Assembly (NCBI GenBank): GCA_022393335.1
Contig: JAJEKB010021002.1
Span: forward strand, 873,691-937,690
From: Macrotrachela quadricornifera
Lineage: Eukaryota > Rotifera > Eurotatoria > Philodinida > Philodinidae
DNA length: 64,000 bases
Reading direction: 5' to 3'
The stretch's first letter is position 1. Each line of letters starts with the position of its first letter. Shown one piece after another: positions 47,073 to 59,738 of this stretch. The notes beneath the pieces were generated by a model. That model worked only from the letters and a program-made list of their open reading frames with translations, made no database searches and had not been told where the DNA came from. Position numbers and translations under genes: made by a program.

Positions 47073-50000
47073 TAAGGGGATGAGACTAGCTGCTATGATC
47101 TATATTTCGATTCCTGCTAAAGAATCTCATCAGATGACTTTAAATATTTGTTTGAATTAGATAAAATCCAAACCAATCAATTTACATGGCTATAAATTGT
47201 ATAGAAACAACTTACAGTAGTAAATATTTGAGACAGTTGTGAGTTTAAATCAATTGAAAAACAGATTAATTTATCCTTTGACCAAAAGATAAACCATTCC
47301 GTTAGATTTCAACTCTTGCTTTTTAATAATCGATTTTTTTGTCAAGTATTAGTAGTACAAACACTTTTTAATTGAGTGCTTTGGGAAATTTGAATAGAAA
47401 TGCAGAGTTTTTGATTTTGTCGACGCATTTCGTATTATTTATTTAAGAAAGAGTCCACGAGTGGATCGAACATTTTTATTAAATGCCATACTCTCGAAAA
47501 TTTTGACCTATATTTTTTTTTGTTACTGCAAACGATAGGCCATGGCTTGAAACTCAAAACTAGCAAGTTTCAGTTCAATTTATCAGTTCTTTCAGGAGTT
47601 ACGAAGATTACATTTATCACACGTTAATCGATTTTTAACGAATATCATATTTTCATTATCTGCAAGAGATATGGTTTATACACCAGATTGTTGAGTGAAA
47701 TGCGCTCTACAAAACTATATATTTAGTATTTCAAAAGCATTCAGTTTAGAGACATGAGGTTCACGGAATTAGAAAAATTTACAATTTTTTTTCATCATTT
47801 CAAGGTGGAATTTTTCCATTTTCGACAGTCTTTTCGGCTAATAGTGCATGGCAACAAAAAATAGATTATAGATGTAGATAGAGTGTAGCAAGCGCTACAA
47901 AGTCACTATAAAATAATCGAAATTAAAGCACTAACATTTAACATTTTTGAAGGCACAAGATTTCCGAGTAAAGTGGTCAAGTATCATTTTTTCCAGTATC
48001 TCATACTTTTAAATGACCCATCGTTTATTCAACTTTTCCCATGCATGAGACCTGATATCATATTTAGGATCAGCATTATCAAATAGGCCAAATTGACTAA
48101 TCTTAACATTTTTCAGAAATTCTTCTTTTCTGAATAAGTGACTCTACTGATGATGGCTCACTGTTTTGAATATGGACGTCATATGTCACATAGAAATGTA
48201 TGCTCTTTTTTAGATCAAAACATCGATTTGTAGACTTCTTCTAGGGTTACAATGTACGGTTGCTTGCTTTTCATTTTTACTGATGGAATAGATTAAAAGG
48301 TGATACTTTGATCTCACGCAACATTTATTTGACTGTTATTCATTTTTATGCATGAAACTCTACTTAAAAGTGCAGTTTTTAATGGAATTTCCGTATATAA
48401 TATTGATGCTTGGTATTGCTGTCTAGAATACTACAATTTGTTCTAGTAGTTGAGTTCATGTAGCAAATGCGAAATGTGAATTAGCGCGTCATGTCTCCAT
48501 GACATTTTTCGTGTTGCACTTTTGGACAAGAGGATCGTTGCAACTGCTCTGAAATGAAATTTGTTTCTCAAGAGAGAAATTTCCGATAAGCAAAAATTTT
48601 CTATAATCAAGGATTCAGGTTAAGATGGAGGAAGCTTGGTCTTCTCCAATATCTAGAATCGTCTGAGTTCTTTGTCGGTACTGAAAATCTCACTACGGTT
48701 TTAATGTCGCTCGAGTAGTATCAGATGAGTCTTCGCATGGGTGAAGGAAAATTTATATAGTGTGTTGATATCGTTGGAAACTGTAAATTTTGTATGCGTC
48801 GGCTGTTTTTAATAATTATAAAAGCGGATGAAATGTTTGGCTAGTTTTGCACTACTTCGACGTCCAAAACGTGTGTGGAGTACTGTTTATGAAAGAGAAT
48901 CATATATCATATTCTTTATCAATATGAGCATATAAAATACTATTTTTCTCCCATGCAATGAGTTCAATTAAAATTTTTTAAGGACAGAAGTGTAAAAGAT
49001 AGTACCCCATTTTTGAATGCAGATGGATGATTCATTTTGCTTGTGAGAGTCAAAAGTTAGGCTAGCTTGCCTTTCTATGACTTAATATTCCCAAAATTCT
49101 CTCGATTATCTCATTTTCATTGATCATTCGTGAGTTATTATTGAAATGTGCTTGAATTACTTATTAGTTATTTTACAATAGACGATTGTGCTGATGAGAG
49201 TATCAATGACACGGATATTTCCGACTAAACATAATAGAAGCTGTGTAAATCCATATTTTTTTTTATCTAGATGGAGTTAGAATCCACCAAATTTATATTC
49301 TTTGCAACAACTAACAATTTACTTATTACACTGCTATTCTAATACCATTTTTATCAAACGCCCTCCTATGTTTTAATCTAACTTCTATATTTAGTAGCCA
49401 CATGTTCGAACCCGGTAGCTTCTATTGGTTGAAAAAGTGGGATGAAAATGTTGCCACAGCGGCTCTGTCATCTCAAACATGAGTCGCCCAGATGAACCCA
49501 ACGCGTTGCTTCAAGTGACTATACACTACGATCACAGTCATCGTTTAACTTATTCTGAGATTTAGTTTATGTCTCCCGTAAATTATACATTGAAATGGCT
49601 CTTCGTCCTCAGTTTCATATCACGGATCCGTACTCGATGTCTCTACCCTTCTAATCAAATTTTTGGATAAAGATGCTCTATTGAACACAAATGTAGCCTC
49701 TGTTTGTTCATTTTTATCCTTAATACAAGCGTATGAAACCCAGCAACAGTCACGTTCTTGAGACTGTGAAAGCATGATGAGAAAACAATTTTGTGTGAAC
49801 ATAGTGTAACAAAATACTTTCTCATAAATTCGCGAGCCATTCAGCAATAACGCACGCCTTTCTGTATAAAACAAACCTCTTAAAATTGCGAAAAAAAGCT
49901 TTTAGAAGTTTTCTATGTACCAAACTTCATGTTTTCACTAATGCGAAAATCATCAATTTTAGTATTTCAGATAGATCCACAAAGGTACGAATGTACTCAT

Positions 50001-51828
50001 CGTTTACACATTAGAAATTCGTTTTTGTAAAGTAGTTGTGCCGGATATTATTTTTTCTTCGAGACTACAGACACTTTAAGATAAATGATATTTCAGCTTT
50101 GAATTTAAGCAAAACTATATCACTCTTGCTTCAAAGATGACGCATGGCGATAGGTGTCATTCGCTGGATGGTTCACATCTTGTGTAAAATAAATTAGTAG
50201 GTTCCTATATCTCATTTCGTTCATGAACAAGATGCATTTTTACTCCGCCACAGAAAGGTAATAATTTCATTGTTTGCAGCCGTGAAGGATGTAACAAAGA
50301 GTACGCAAGCAAAATTCGGTCTCTTTAACAGGAACGTACGAATCAATTTAGGCCTCTCGATTCCATCAATTTTTGTCACATACTCCAAATAACAGCTTAA
50401 GCCAGTATAATTGAGACCTGACTTCTGCTATTCATACCGCGCTCACAATAAATCAAGTCGTCTTAAAACCATCCTTCGCTACAGATTTGCTCGAAGTCTT
50501 CAGATACTTTGACGTGATGTTAGGTCTTTTCGTATATGTGTGAGGGTGAGGGTGGGTGAGGGTGTGAGTATATATGAGGATTACAAACTTCTTACGACGA
50601 TCGTTTCGACTATTCCTTAAATAGTCATCATCAGGTAAGTTCGAAAAGATTTACTACTGTGTTGCAATCAATTCCAGAATTAATTTTCGAATTCTAAAAT
50701 CGAAAGCATTATCGCAGAGAATTCCTTTATATATGGTGAGTATATACAAGTAACGTTGATCGGTCTACGATTCACAGATGCTTAGACTGAAATTTAATGA
50801 AATAAAGTATTGTATGTATAATATTATAGAGAATACTTGAAGCACATTTAGATCTTGTGCAGTAAAAGCTATGTATAGGATAGAGTTATTGATAAAAAAA
50901 TTTAAAAGTCAGTCGATATTGTCCAATGAAAGCATTTCTGATTACTAATATGAAAAGAAAAAAAGCATTATTTTGCCAATTTCATTTCTTCAATACATAT
51001 TTAGTGTAATTGATAACATATTTGGTAGATCCCATAAAAAATGAAGAGGTCGATATAGTTGGCATTTATTCTAAATTTAGATAATTTTCGCATATGATAA
51101 CGTTATTTCTTCGTTGTATTTTGTTAAAATGTTTCTATCAGAGATAAGTTATTGGAAAAATGTTTTCTTAATAAAAAGCAGCGAATAGTTTTTCTAATTC
51201 AAGTTTTTTCAATTATTGGATGGACATCTTAGTCGTAACGATTCCTCATCGGGATGATACCCCTGATAATCTCATTCTATGTGTAAAAAAAAGAAACCTT
51301 TTTAAACGTTCATAAATTGATTACAACTGATGTACTTTTTTATGTAGTTAAATAAATGGAAATAAATGTGAGTAAAATCAACCGAGTTCGTACCCGATAG
51401 AGGAAGTAAATTAATGGTGTTGCATCCTATTAAATGCAAAGCAAAAGTGACTGATGAATGTGTTGATAATCATTATTATCAAAAGTTTTAAAAAAATCTT
51501 CAAAGATGTGATTCAAAAAATGTAAAAGAATGAAAGAACGAATTGACAAAACTGTTGGTGGAATATCAAATTATGTTTTGTTTATCAATTCGTTCTTATA
51601 TCAATACTTATTAATGTTTTTGGTTTCATTTTTAGCAGCGCTTTCAGTTTCATTTTCAATGTAAAAATGTTAGAGATATTTGCTTTTTTTAAGCTTTATC
51701 TCGGAGATTAATTATTCCACGTTTCAATCTTTTGACAGTAAAAGGCACGTGAGACATTTTAAAACAAACAAAAAATCTGAAGTAGGGAACAATAGCAAAG
51801 TAACACTGAATATTTTTCATAGAGTATT
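47073..51828. other. Gene-free spacer
   Basis: 4.7 kb with no supported exon on either strand. A short G-rich tract of GTGAGG-type words lies at 50535-50575. Otherwise I see AT-rich sequence and short chance ORFs. Confidence 0.5.
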
Positions 51829-52182
51829 TTATTGTGATACTTCAACGAATGATTGATCAAGAAAAATTTCAACAAATGTTTTTTGTATACGAAAATAGTC
51901 ATTATTTTTATCGAACTGATCAATTATCCACGAATAATGTGTCCTATTTGTCATGTTACATGAACCAACTGGTAGTGCAAGAAATTGTTGAGGATAAAAA
52001 AAGGTAAATTCACGGCGGATGTATTTGGGAAGCCGTAATGCAGTATGTGCAAGGTTATTAATATCTACAGATAAGCAATAGCTTACAAATGTTCCGGTTG
52101 AAAGTGTCTGAATGGCAACCCAGGTACTTAATACTCGATGACCATTGTAACAGATTTGTACAATATCAAAGTCGAATGCCAT
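51829..52182 (-). CDS. Hypothetical protein, 117 aa
   Basis: A true ATG at 52182 opens 117 codons to a TGA. The composition is protein-like (balanced, few low-complexity runs). It contains one CNMTNRTHYSW stretch with an N-glycosylation sequon and three other cysteines. There is no signal peptide or membrane helix. I recognise no family. It lies downstream of the M13 protease on the same strand. It may be a whole small gene or one exon of a lost gene. Confidence 0.42.
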   Translation of the reverse strand: MAFDFDIVQICYNGHRVLSTWVAIQTLSTGTFVSYCLSVDINNLAHTALRLPKYIRREFTFFYPQQFLALPVGSCNMTNRTHYSWIIDQFDKNNDYFRIQKTFVEIFLDQSFVEVSQ

Positions 52183-52914
52183 TAAATATTTGTGAATATA
52201 GTCTCACAAAAGAATTAATCCGTCGGAGTCCCTATTTGCCAAAATAAACCAGAAAAAAACAAAGAATACAATCAAACTAAACAGCATGAAAAACGTTGCT
52301 AAACACATTTCAAAAAATTATAATCCTTCCTTTATTCTGCATATCACTATACATCCAATTATAATCACGATTTCTTAGTCAAAATAAAAGCATAATAAAC
52401 CAACCACTAAATATCTCCCGAAATAAAAGTTTTGCTAAAGCCTAGATAAGACCTAAACGAAGGCAATATAAATGATACTTGGTGAGTGTTAAAACTACAT
52501 AATGATGATCTCTTTAACAAAAATTAAAATCATGATCACAATGTGCTACATTCAGTGTAACGATAGATGTCGTACAAATACATTCATTTCGGTTCATTCA
52601 CCGTTTTGTTTCTCATCATCAAAATTCAATACATAAGGAACAACGGACTATCATGAAATGTGCTATTCAAAATAATACAAATAAAAATGGAGTTAAAGCC
52701 AACTGACGAGTATCTTAAGCAGGAGTCGAAATCTGGATCTTGGTATGCTATACTCACCCTCAACTTCTATGGTAACTCTCGTTAAACATCGATGACAATC
52801 GAGGAAATAGCACGCTATTTACAAAAAAAAATAATGTTTTGTTTTTATTCTTATTTAACTCTTCGGAAAGAAAAAAAAAACCTTTTTTTTATTCGAGAAA
52901 TTCAAATCAGCACA
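52183..52914. other. Intergenic spacer
   Basis: Nothing recognised apart from a minus-strand AATAAA at 52888-52893, 22 bp past the stop of the M13 protease, its likely poly(A) signal. Confidence 0.5.
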
Positions 52915-55900
52915 CTACCAAACAGCACATTTATTCACGCGACTGCTACCTTGACCTGGTGTACAGTCAAACACACGATCGAATTCAACAAAATTCGATA
53001 TTGGACCAAGAGCCCTGAGAAAAACCAAAATCCATCATTTATTTTTTTCATATTGACGAGAGAAAAACAAACGTCCTACCGAAATTGTGGAAGAGAATGA
53101 GTATCAGTTCGAACTCGATTGATGGCATAAGTATCGGTAAATTTCGCACACCAACCATAAGCATAATTAATAAAGAACATTTGTTCTTGAGTATAGTTGC
53201 TGAGACCTGGTAATCGTTTGTCGATATTAGGATTATCTCGAGTCCAGTTTTGATAAGCCTGTAACCCATCGAACTTGCTCTAGATTGAAAACAAGAATAA
53301 ATTAACTTACATAAAATGAACTTTTGATTGCACCATTATCAGCGATATCCTCTCCTTGAGTTTGTTCACCATTTAACTAAACGAGAAAAAAGGGAAATTG
53401 TATTGTGCTTTTCAAGATAATTCTTTTCCTTGAAACTAACGTTCATATGAATTTGTTCGACTGTATAATTGCTGTATTGATCAATGATACATTGTTTACG
53501 TAGATTGAATTGTTCAATTGTGCTATTCGACCACCAAGGAACTCGATTGCCATTTTCATCATATTGACGACCATCATTATCGAATCCATGAGTAATTTCA
53601 TGACCAATGACCGCACCAATGCCTAAATCAACAAATCAAATCTACTCGAATGATAATCGATCTCTACATACCACCATAGTTCAAATATCTAAACAAGAGA
53701 AAAACATCAGATCATAATGAAACAATATTCAAAAACAAAAGTTTTACTTTGGTGCATCCTTATTGAAGAAAGGTATTTGAAGAATACCCGCAGGGAAAGC
53801 TAGAGAAACATAAAATAGGGATACAACAAATCTCAGGAAATTTTTGAATTCGGCATCAAATCTTCAAGTGGATTTGGATTTGAGTTTGTTGGTGGGATTT
53901 GGGGATCTAGATTTGGAAAGTCTATTTTGATTTTGGATTTGTTTTCTCACGATACAAATCCTCCAAATAGGTTTGGGGACTTTTATTCTTTTCTACTTTT
54001 TCTCAAATAGGTTGTTTTCTTTGTAGATATTCATGTCAAAATAGTGAAATGAGCTTCTTTTCAACCTGAATGCTCTGATATTCGCTCTCTACGAAGATAA
54101 GTGCGACAGCGACTTCAACATGGAAAGAAAGAACTATATGACAGAGAAAAATTGAAAAAGGTTATCATCGAATGAGTACCGAGTAGTAAAAAATACACGG
54201 TAATTCACAAGTAACACTCATCGAGGGCAACCCGATTGACCCTCGACTAAGTTTTCTTTTCATATTTTACATTCTTGCTGGATATATTGTTGAGAAAACT
54301 TATCATTAGGATTATACAATGATATCTTCTGAGTTATACAACTACAAAGAGCAAGATTGTTTATCTCGTATTCGACAGGTAGAGAACGTTCTTGATTTCA
54401 TCAGTATAGATCATATTTCTTTGGTATTGAAGCAGAATTAATTAGTGACTAATCTAAGTCATCTGCGCCACATTTCTTACTACATTCTGTGCCGAAAAGA
54501 AAGATGGACACCCTGTTACCATAATATTCCTTATATCTAATTCAATAAAACGTGACGTTTTCGCATCCTATTTCCACTTTCCTCGCTCTTTTTACTCTCG
54601 AAATCTTTTCTCTCTTTATATGTCTGTCAAAGTCTATCTCTCTCCGTTCTCTCCTTTTTCTATATTCTTCTTAGGAATATCTAGATGCCTGATATAATAT
54701 AACAGAGAAGGACAGACTATATAATCATTAGTTGTGCCTGCTCAGGATAAATAGTCATCTATTCTTAGAGTCGATAAGTATAACATATAAGAGTTAATGT
54801 ATATTAGGCTAGAAATTATCCTTGGAAGAATTATTCTGAATTGTTATTGAGACTCGATAACGGAATAAGGATCTGAACCTCGGTAAACCTCGAATCAATA
54901 TGTACAACCCCATGTTTAGAGTCCTGTATAGAGAAAAAATAATACTCATTTCTTTTAACCTTTGACCCTAACACAGACGCACAAACAAACTATTTTTTTC
55001 ATGAAAACCCTTTCTACAGTCGATGGAAATTGAAAACATTTTACGTAGCCAAACTTAGTGTTTGAGATTTGAGAGCAAATCCAAACCAAACTTAAATAAT
55101 AGTATCAAATCCAAATCCAAATCTTTTTGGAATCAAACCTAAAGCTTTGGGTTTGTTGCAACCCTAACATAGAATGAGCTGACTGATAAATCAAATCAAT
55201 TATTTACAGATAGCGTTGGTTGATCGTCCATAAAATGCATCCACTACAGTAGGAGGAAAACTTCCCCAAGCACGATGATCGACAACTTCTCGAAGTTGCC
55301 AGAAAGCTTCTTCGGCTTTGACACGTTGCATCCGAAGTACATTCACAATATGTGTTGAATTAAAAACATACTAGAATCGAGAGAAAATAATCAGTGAATA
55401 TTTTCCCGTAGATTTTCTTACACTAGCATACATTTTTTCCAATTGTGTGGTATTATCACTGACAACATAATCTGGATAACCAATATTTTCATAGATAGCC
55501 ATTTCCTATATTCCGAAAACAAAACACGATTGATTGATGTTTTTTTCTTTTTTAATATTTAAAAAAGCTTTCATTACTTTCTCCACAGCTTTATCCTTGG
55601 AGTCTGCATCCATCCAAGTAGCATTGACAAGCAGATTGATCATTGCACCGCGAATATTTTTGATAATTTCTTTCGATTGAGTACGAGCATTATCATCAAA
55701 ATATGTTTTGACATACAATCGAGAAACAGCAAATCTCATTTTATCATTGACATAATTGGCACACGTTGTGGATCGAGTTGGTTCGGCACTGGTACCTTTG
55801 AAGACTCGATCGAATTGTTCACGAGTCTGTCGAACTTGTCTTGTCATACTACTAGCTCGATTCATCATAAAACGCCAAATTAAATAATTTTGCACTGTTC

Positions 55901-57405
55901 GTGGGAAAGTATTGGTCAAAAGAGTAGAAACATTGACTAAATAGGCCACTTCACTCACCCTCACAACATCGGAATCGAGTAATGTGACATTGCCAATTAA
56001 ATACGATTGACGAAGATAAGTATTGAAATTAAACTAGAGATAGAATTTTATTGGAAATGAATGAATGAAGAGAGAGAATGGCTTACAGGAGATTGGAAGG
56101 ATTGAGAAACATTGCCGATAGTTGTTCGGATGGTTTCATTATCTCGAAGAATTTGTTCGGATTCGCTCCAATGATACTACACATGAACGAAAAGATTCTC
56201 GAATATAAAACGAAATGAAAAAACAAAAAATGTTTACTTGAGAAATCGCTTTTTCCAGATTATAAATGGCACCAACATCATTTGGATCTACTGATTTATT
56301 CGTTAATGACGAAGCTAATTCGTAAATAAATTGACGATAAGCTCGGGTAATATCCGTTTCATTTTCATAATATTGAGTTTCTTCTAAACCAAGAGTGCCT
56401 TGTCCAAGCTAGAGAATATCTTCCTTTTCCAAAATTCAAGAAAAACTAATTCTTACTTCGATATCATAAACAGAAGAATTTTCTTGATTAGTCTTTGTCA
56501 GCACACTAAAAATGATTCCATCATCATATGAACGTAATTTGACCAGAAGTTTTTGTAAATCAAATTCTGGTGGATCTCGAAAAGTAGGATCTTGTAAAAT
56601 CGGCCATCCGCCAAGATCTTCGACAATAGAAAGAACAGGGCCATTTCCTGTCAGTTCAATATTCGCTTCATCGATGCATGCATCATATAAATGACGAGCA
56701 TTAATGATAGCATTAGGTTCAACAGTTCCATTTGGTGCTGGAGTAGAAAGAAGATCTAAAAAGATTAGTCCGAGTGAGGTTAATCAAAAAGTATAGAAAT
56801 ATCTACCGATGAGATTGGAATCTAATTGAGTATCGAGAGGATTGAATATGTTCTGAACACTAGCTAGCAAAAAAAGAAAAGATTCGATCATGTGGCTTTC
56901 TTTCGAATTATCTCAACGTACTGTCTTCGGGAATACGAGCATTTTCAAGCCATGTTCCACAAGCGAAATGGTAGAAATCTTCGCAAGGATTAACGGTTTG
57001 ATCAATTGAATCCAATAGATAGTCGGCTAGAATTAATCTTTGAAAGTAACAATGATGGAAGGATAAGATACATACCTGTTTTAATACAATAAGCTGTTAA
57101 GCAGAGATCAGTATCCGCTAAAAAGAAATCCAATGTATACCATTAACGATGATGAAAAACAGTACTGTGGGGTGTAGTTGTTACTGTTGTTGTTGTTGAG
57201 GATGATTTATCTTTTTCCAAACCATACAAAATGGCAAAAATTATGGTCGTAGCCAGAAAAAGAAGGATCACAAGTACCAGCCATATATTATATCTTTTTC
57301 GTAAACCGTTTAGTATTAATAATGAAGTACTGAAAATAGAAAGTTTCTTCCATTGATGAAAGATTAACAAGAGATCAATACATACTTAACGGGTTGACGC
57401 TGCAT
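52915..57405 (-). CDS. M13 neprilysin-like zinc metalloprotease, 755 aa, 17 exons
   Basis: This is a type II membrane ectopeptidase cleaving small peptides outside the cell. Exons, in gene order: 57386-57405, 57166-57329, 57076-57117, 56922-57026, 56807-56863, 56457-56755, 56238-56408, 56087-56176, 55578-56033, 55422-55505, 55208-55370, 53748-53799, 53672-53688, 53441-53622, 53311-53376, 53080-53279, 52915-53014. They sum to 2268 nt in one frame, the usual family length. A membrane anchor lies at about 22-45, then a Thr/Ser linker. The family signature [15 protein letters not shown] follows. Substrate-side motif: [19 protein letters not shown], split by a long intron. Zinc site: HEITH 581-585 with Glu643 in GEDIADNG. 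His717 and Arg723 ([10 protein letters not shown]) are conserved. The C-terminus is CAVW, like the family's CxVW. One exon is only 17 nt. The intron 53800-55207 is 1408 bp; the rest are about 40-100. Confidence 0.93.
53800..55207. mobile_element. Probable insertion making a 1.4-kb intron in the M13 gene
   Basis: The intron is over ten times longer than its neighbours. Near its ends are inverted low-complexity arms: 'ggatttggatttg' words at about 53840-53950 and 'caaatccaaatcc' words at about 55070-55150. Inside at 54950-55030 is a minus-strand copy of the dispersed repeat seen at 59.1-59.6 kb. No transposase ORF was seen. The exact ends are unclear. Confidence 0.55.
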
Positions 57406-57999
57406 TTCAGCAATCAAATGTCAACTTAATTTCGATCTAAAACAGAATTAATTTTTAGATATTTGCCTATTTTCTTTCCATAACAGTAAGACTTGCTCTG
57501 TAATGATAAAATCTGTAAAACGAACACCTGTTATCGTCATCATCATGGTGTAAATTTTACATATGATAAGACATTCACTATTTATCATTTTTCTTACTCC
57601 ACCTTTCTCTATACTTCGCTCTTGACACTACATATAGTGGCAAATCTCAAAGTTTTACCAGTTTGAAAAATCGTGCTTCAAAATTTGCAAAATTTGAAAT
57701 TTCAACTGAGGATTTATTTAAGCTCAAGTTTTCGAAGTATTTCTATTTGTCATGAAAAATCGCATTGTGTTTTGAAACAGCTTCAGAAATCAAATATTTT
57801 ACTCTCATTTTCTGCTAATTCGACGAACTTTCAAACAGCAATAGAACCATTAACAAAGTATTTATGTATATGATATGAATGGCATGTTTGAAATAACACT
57901 TTAAAAGATTGGAACTATTTAATACGGATTCAATAAAACATCTCTACAAAAGCAATATAACTACGAAATGCAGATTCAGAAAATGTTCATAGCAATTGT

Positions 58000-59738
58000 T
58001 CAAATCGACTGACACCAGCTATAGTACAATTTTTCAAGTGAAAAGAATTGTAAAAAAGTTGCTGATTTTGGATAAGTGTATCCTCTGAATGAGCTTTTAA
58101 ATTTAGACATATAAGCAAACATTTGCTCAGCAACCTGTGTAGTAATCGAATTAAAGATGCCATTATGGGATGGATGATCAGGTCTCATAACTGTTTTACA
58201 CATTTATCTTTTATGATTTTTCACATGGAATCGGTCGATTGTCATGAATAATAGTGTTAAAAATTTTGTGAAATCTGTTGACTTCAAATTATCTGAATCA
58301 AAATGTTTCTTGATAAAAAATTTCAACATGTAAGCACAATCATAACACATAGCTGTGGGTAACCGACCAAATCACAATATTGTTAAAATATGATGTAGAA
58401 CCCGTCTCACTCTTATCAATTTTCAAAAAAAATCATGTTTTATACTCACTCACGACTAAAATAAAGTATTCATTCTTACTTCCTTCAGAACAAGGTTGTT
58501 CCGTAAATTCAACAATAGCTGAAAAACTCAAGAAAGTAGCCAGAAATTCATAAGAACTTATTTTTTGTTTGTTATCTATTCCAGCTCTGAATATATTGCA
58601 TAGAGAATCATCGTAGCGGCCATCTTTATCGATATATTCTATTAATGCTTGCTTATCTAAACTTATTTCTTTATTATCCTGATCTGTGTGATACACCGTA
58701 GTTGATGGTACTGTAGCCGGTTGATGATGATGACAAAATCGATGATCGATATTAGGTGCTATAAAAATAAGATGTGATCATAAAAAATTAATTATGCATG
58801 AGTAATGAGAATATACAATTGCCTTTTAAAAAGACTGTAAATGCATAGATAATATCAGCACAAGCGTCACATTATTCCAGCTAGATTTTTCCAATATTCA
58901 ATGAAATGAATGCAGACTCAACAGATTGATTTGCATATATTTATCTTTTCTCAAAGGAGAATACAAACATCCCATTTGAACTGGTCCAAGCTCAGATATT
59001 GTGTCGTCAAATACATTTTTTATTTTGGCATATTAAGCGATATGCTTTCTGATGTCCATCAACTACAAACACTCTCGAGCATATGTTTGGATCACATTTT
59101 TTTGTAAACTGTTGATGTTCTGCCCAAAATCCAATGACATGTTCCCTCGACTGTAGAGAGGGTCATATGAAAAAAAATAGTTTGTGTGTGGGTTTGTGGT
59201 TGGGTCAAAGGTCAAAAGAACATTCGTATTATATAGGGGTACCCTTTGGCCCTCATAGGCTATTATATACGGGTACCCTCGGGTCCTGATAGGCTATTAT
59301 ATTGGGGTATCCTTGGGTCCTCATACGGTATTTCCTCGACTGTAGGTGGAGTCATATGAAATAACGTGCGTATGTGTCGAAGAAACATCGGCTTAAAGAT
59401 CAATGGGGAGAGATTTTCAATATCGGGCATCCGTCCGATGAGGTTCATTCAGGCTGAAACCTGAGCCAATCATATGACTTCCATATCTGACTTTCGACCA
59501 ATGAGATTCTTTGGGCTTAGAAATCCGGTTAGTGAGGGATTTTTTCCTCTAGTGTAGTGATAGTTCTTTGGGAAAAATCGTTTGTGTGTGGGTTTGTGGC
59601 TGGGTCAAAGGTTAAAGTGTAACGAAAAAATATTTCAACTGGTGTTGTAATTGATTTAAAGTTACCAAATGGAACTGATGATATTGCCGCAATTTGTGTA
59701 CCACTGTCACGTGTGAAATGTTTGACTGATTTAATCAT
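58000..59738 (-). CDS. Unknown three-exon gene, ~180 aa
   Basis: Exon 1 59666-59738 (ATG at 59738), exon 2 58480-58758, exon 3 58000-58190. Both joins are phase 1 and the sum, 543 nt, is one clean frame of 180 codons plus stop. Residues 1-24 include VKHFTRDSGTQIAAISS. Exon 2 has Asp/Lys-rich helical sequence and a Cys near its end. Exon 3 has RPDHPSHNGIFNSITTQ, then VAEQMFAYMSKFKSSFRGY. The last motif slightly recalls the end of KDZ-type transposases, but I would not call it on that. Intron 1 is 907 bp and is filled with repeats (59135-59620), as in the M13 gene. It may be a domesticated or dying element-derived gene. Confidence 0.42.
59135..59225 (+). repeat. Dispersed repeat family member
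   Basis: It reads 'cctcgactgtagag', then 'gtcatatgaaa', a T-rich or A-rich run, 'tttgtgtgtgg', and 'gtcaaaggtcaaaag'. Related copies are at 59330-59365 (+) and 59560-59620 (+), and in reverse at 2915-3000, 40430-40505 and 54950-55030. The order of the words is the same in each. I do not recognise the family. Confidence 0.75.
59228..59328 (+). repeat. 34-bp tandem repeat, 3 copies
   Basis: Units start at 59228, 59262 and 59296, each 'attatat..gggta(c/t)cc' plus 'ggtcct.ata.g'. Identity between units is roughly 80 percent by eye. The array is inside intron 1 of the unknown three-exon gene. Confidence 0.85.

Noticed and set aside
49400..49425. T-arm-like 'gttcgaaccc'
   Set aside because: The bases around the loop do not form the 5-bp stem, and no D-arm, anticodon stem or acceptor stem fits.
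50535..50575. G-rich 'gtgagggtgaggg' tract as interstitial telomere repeat
   Set aside because: Too short (about 35 bp) and irregular; it does not match the TGTGGG-type unit reported for bdelloids.
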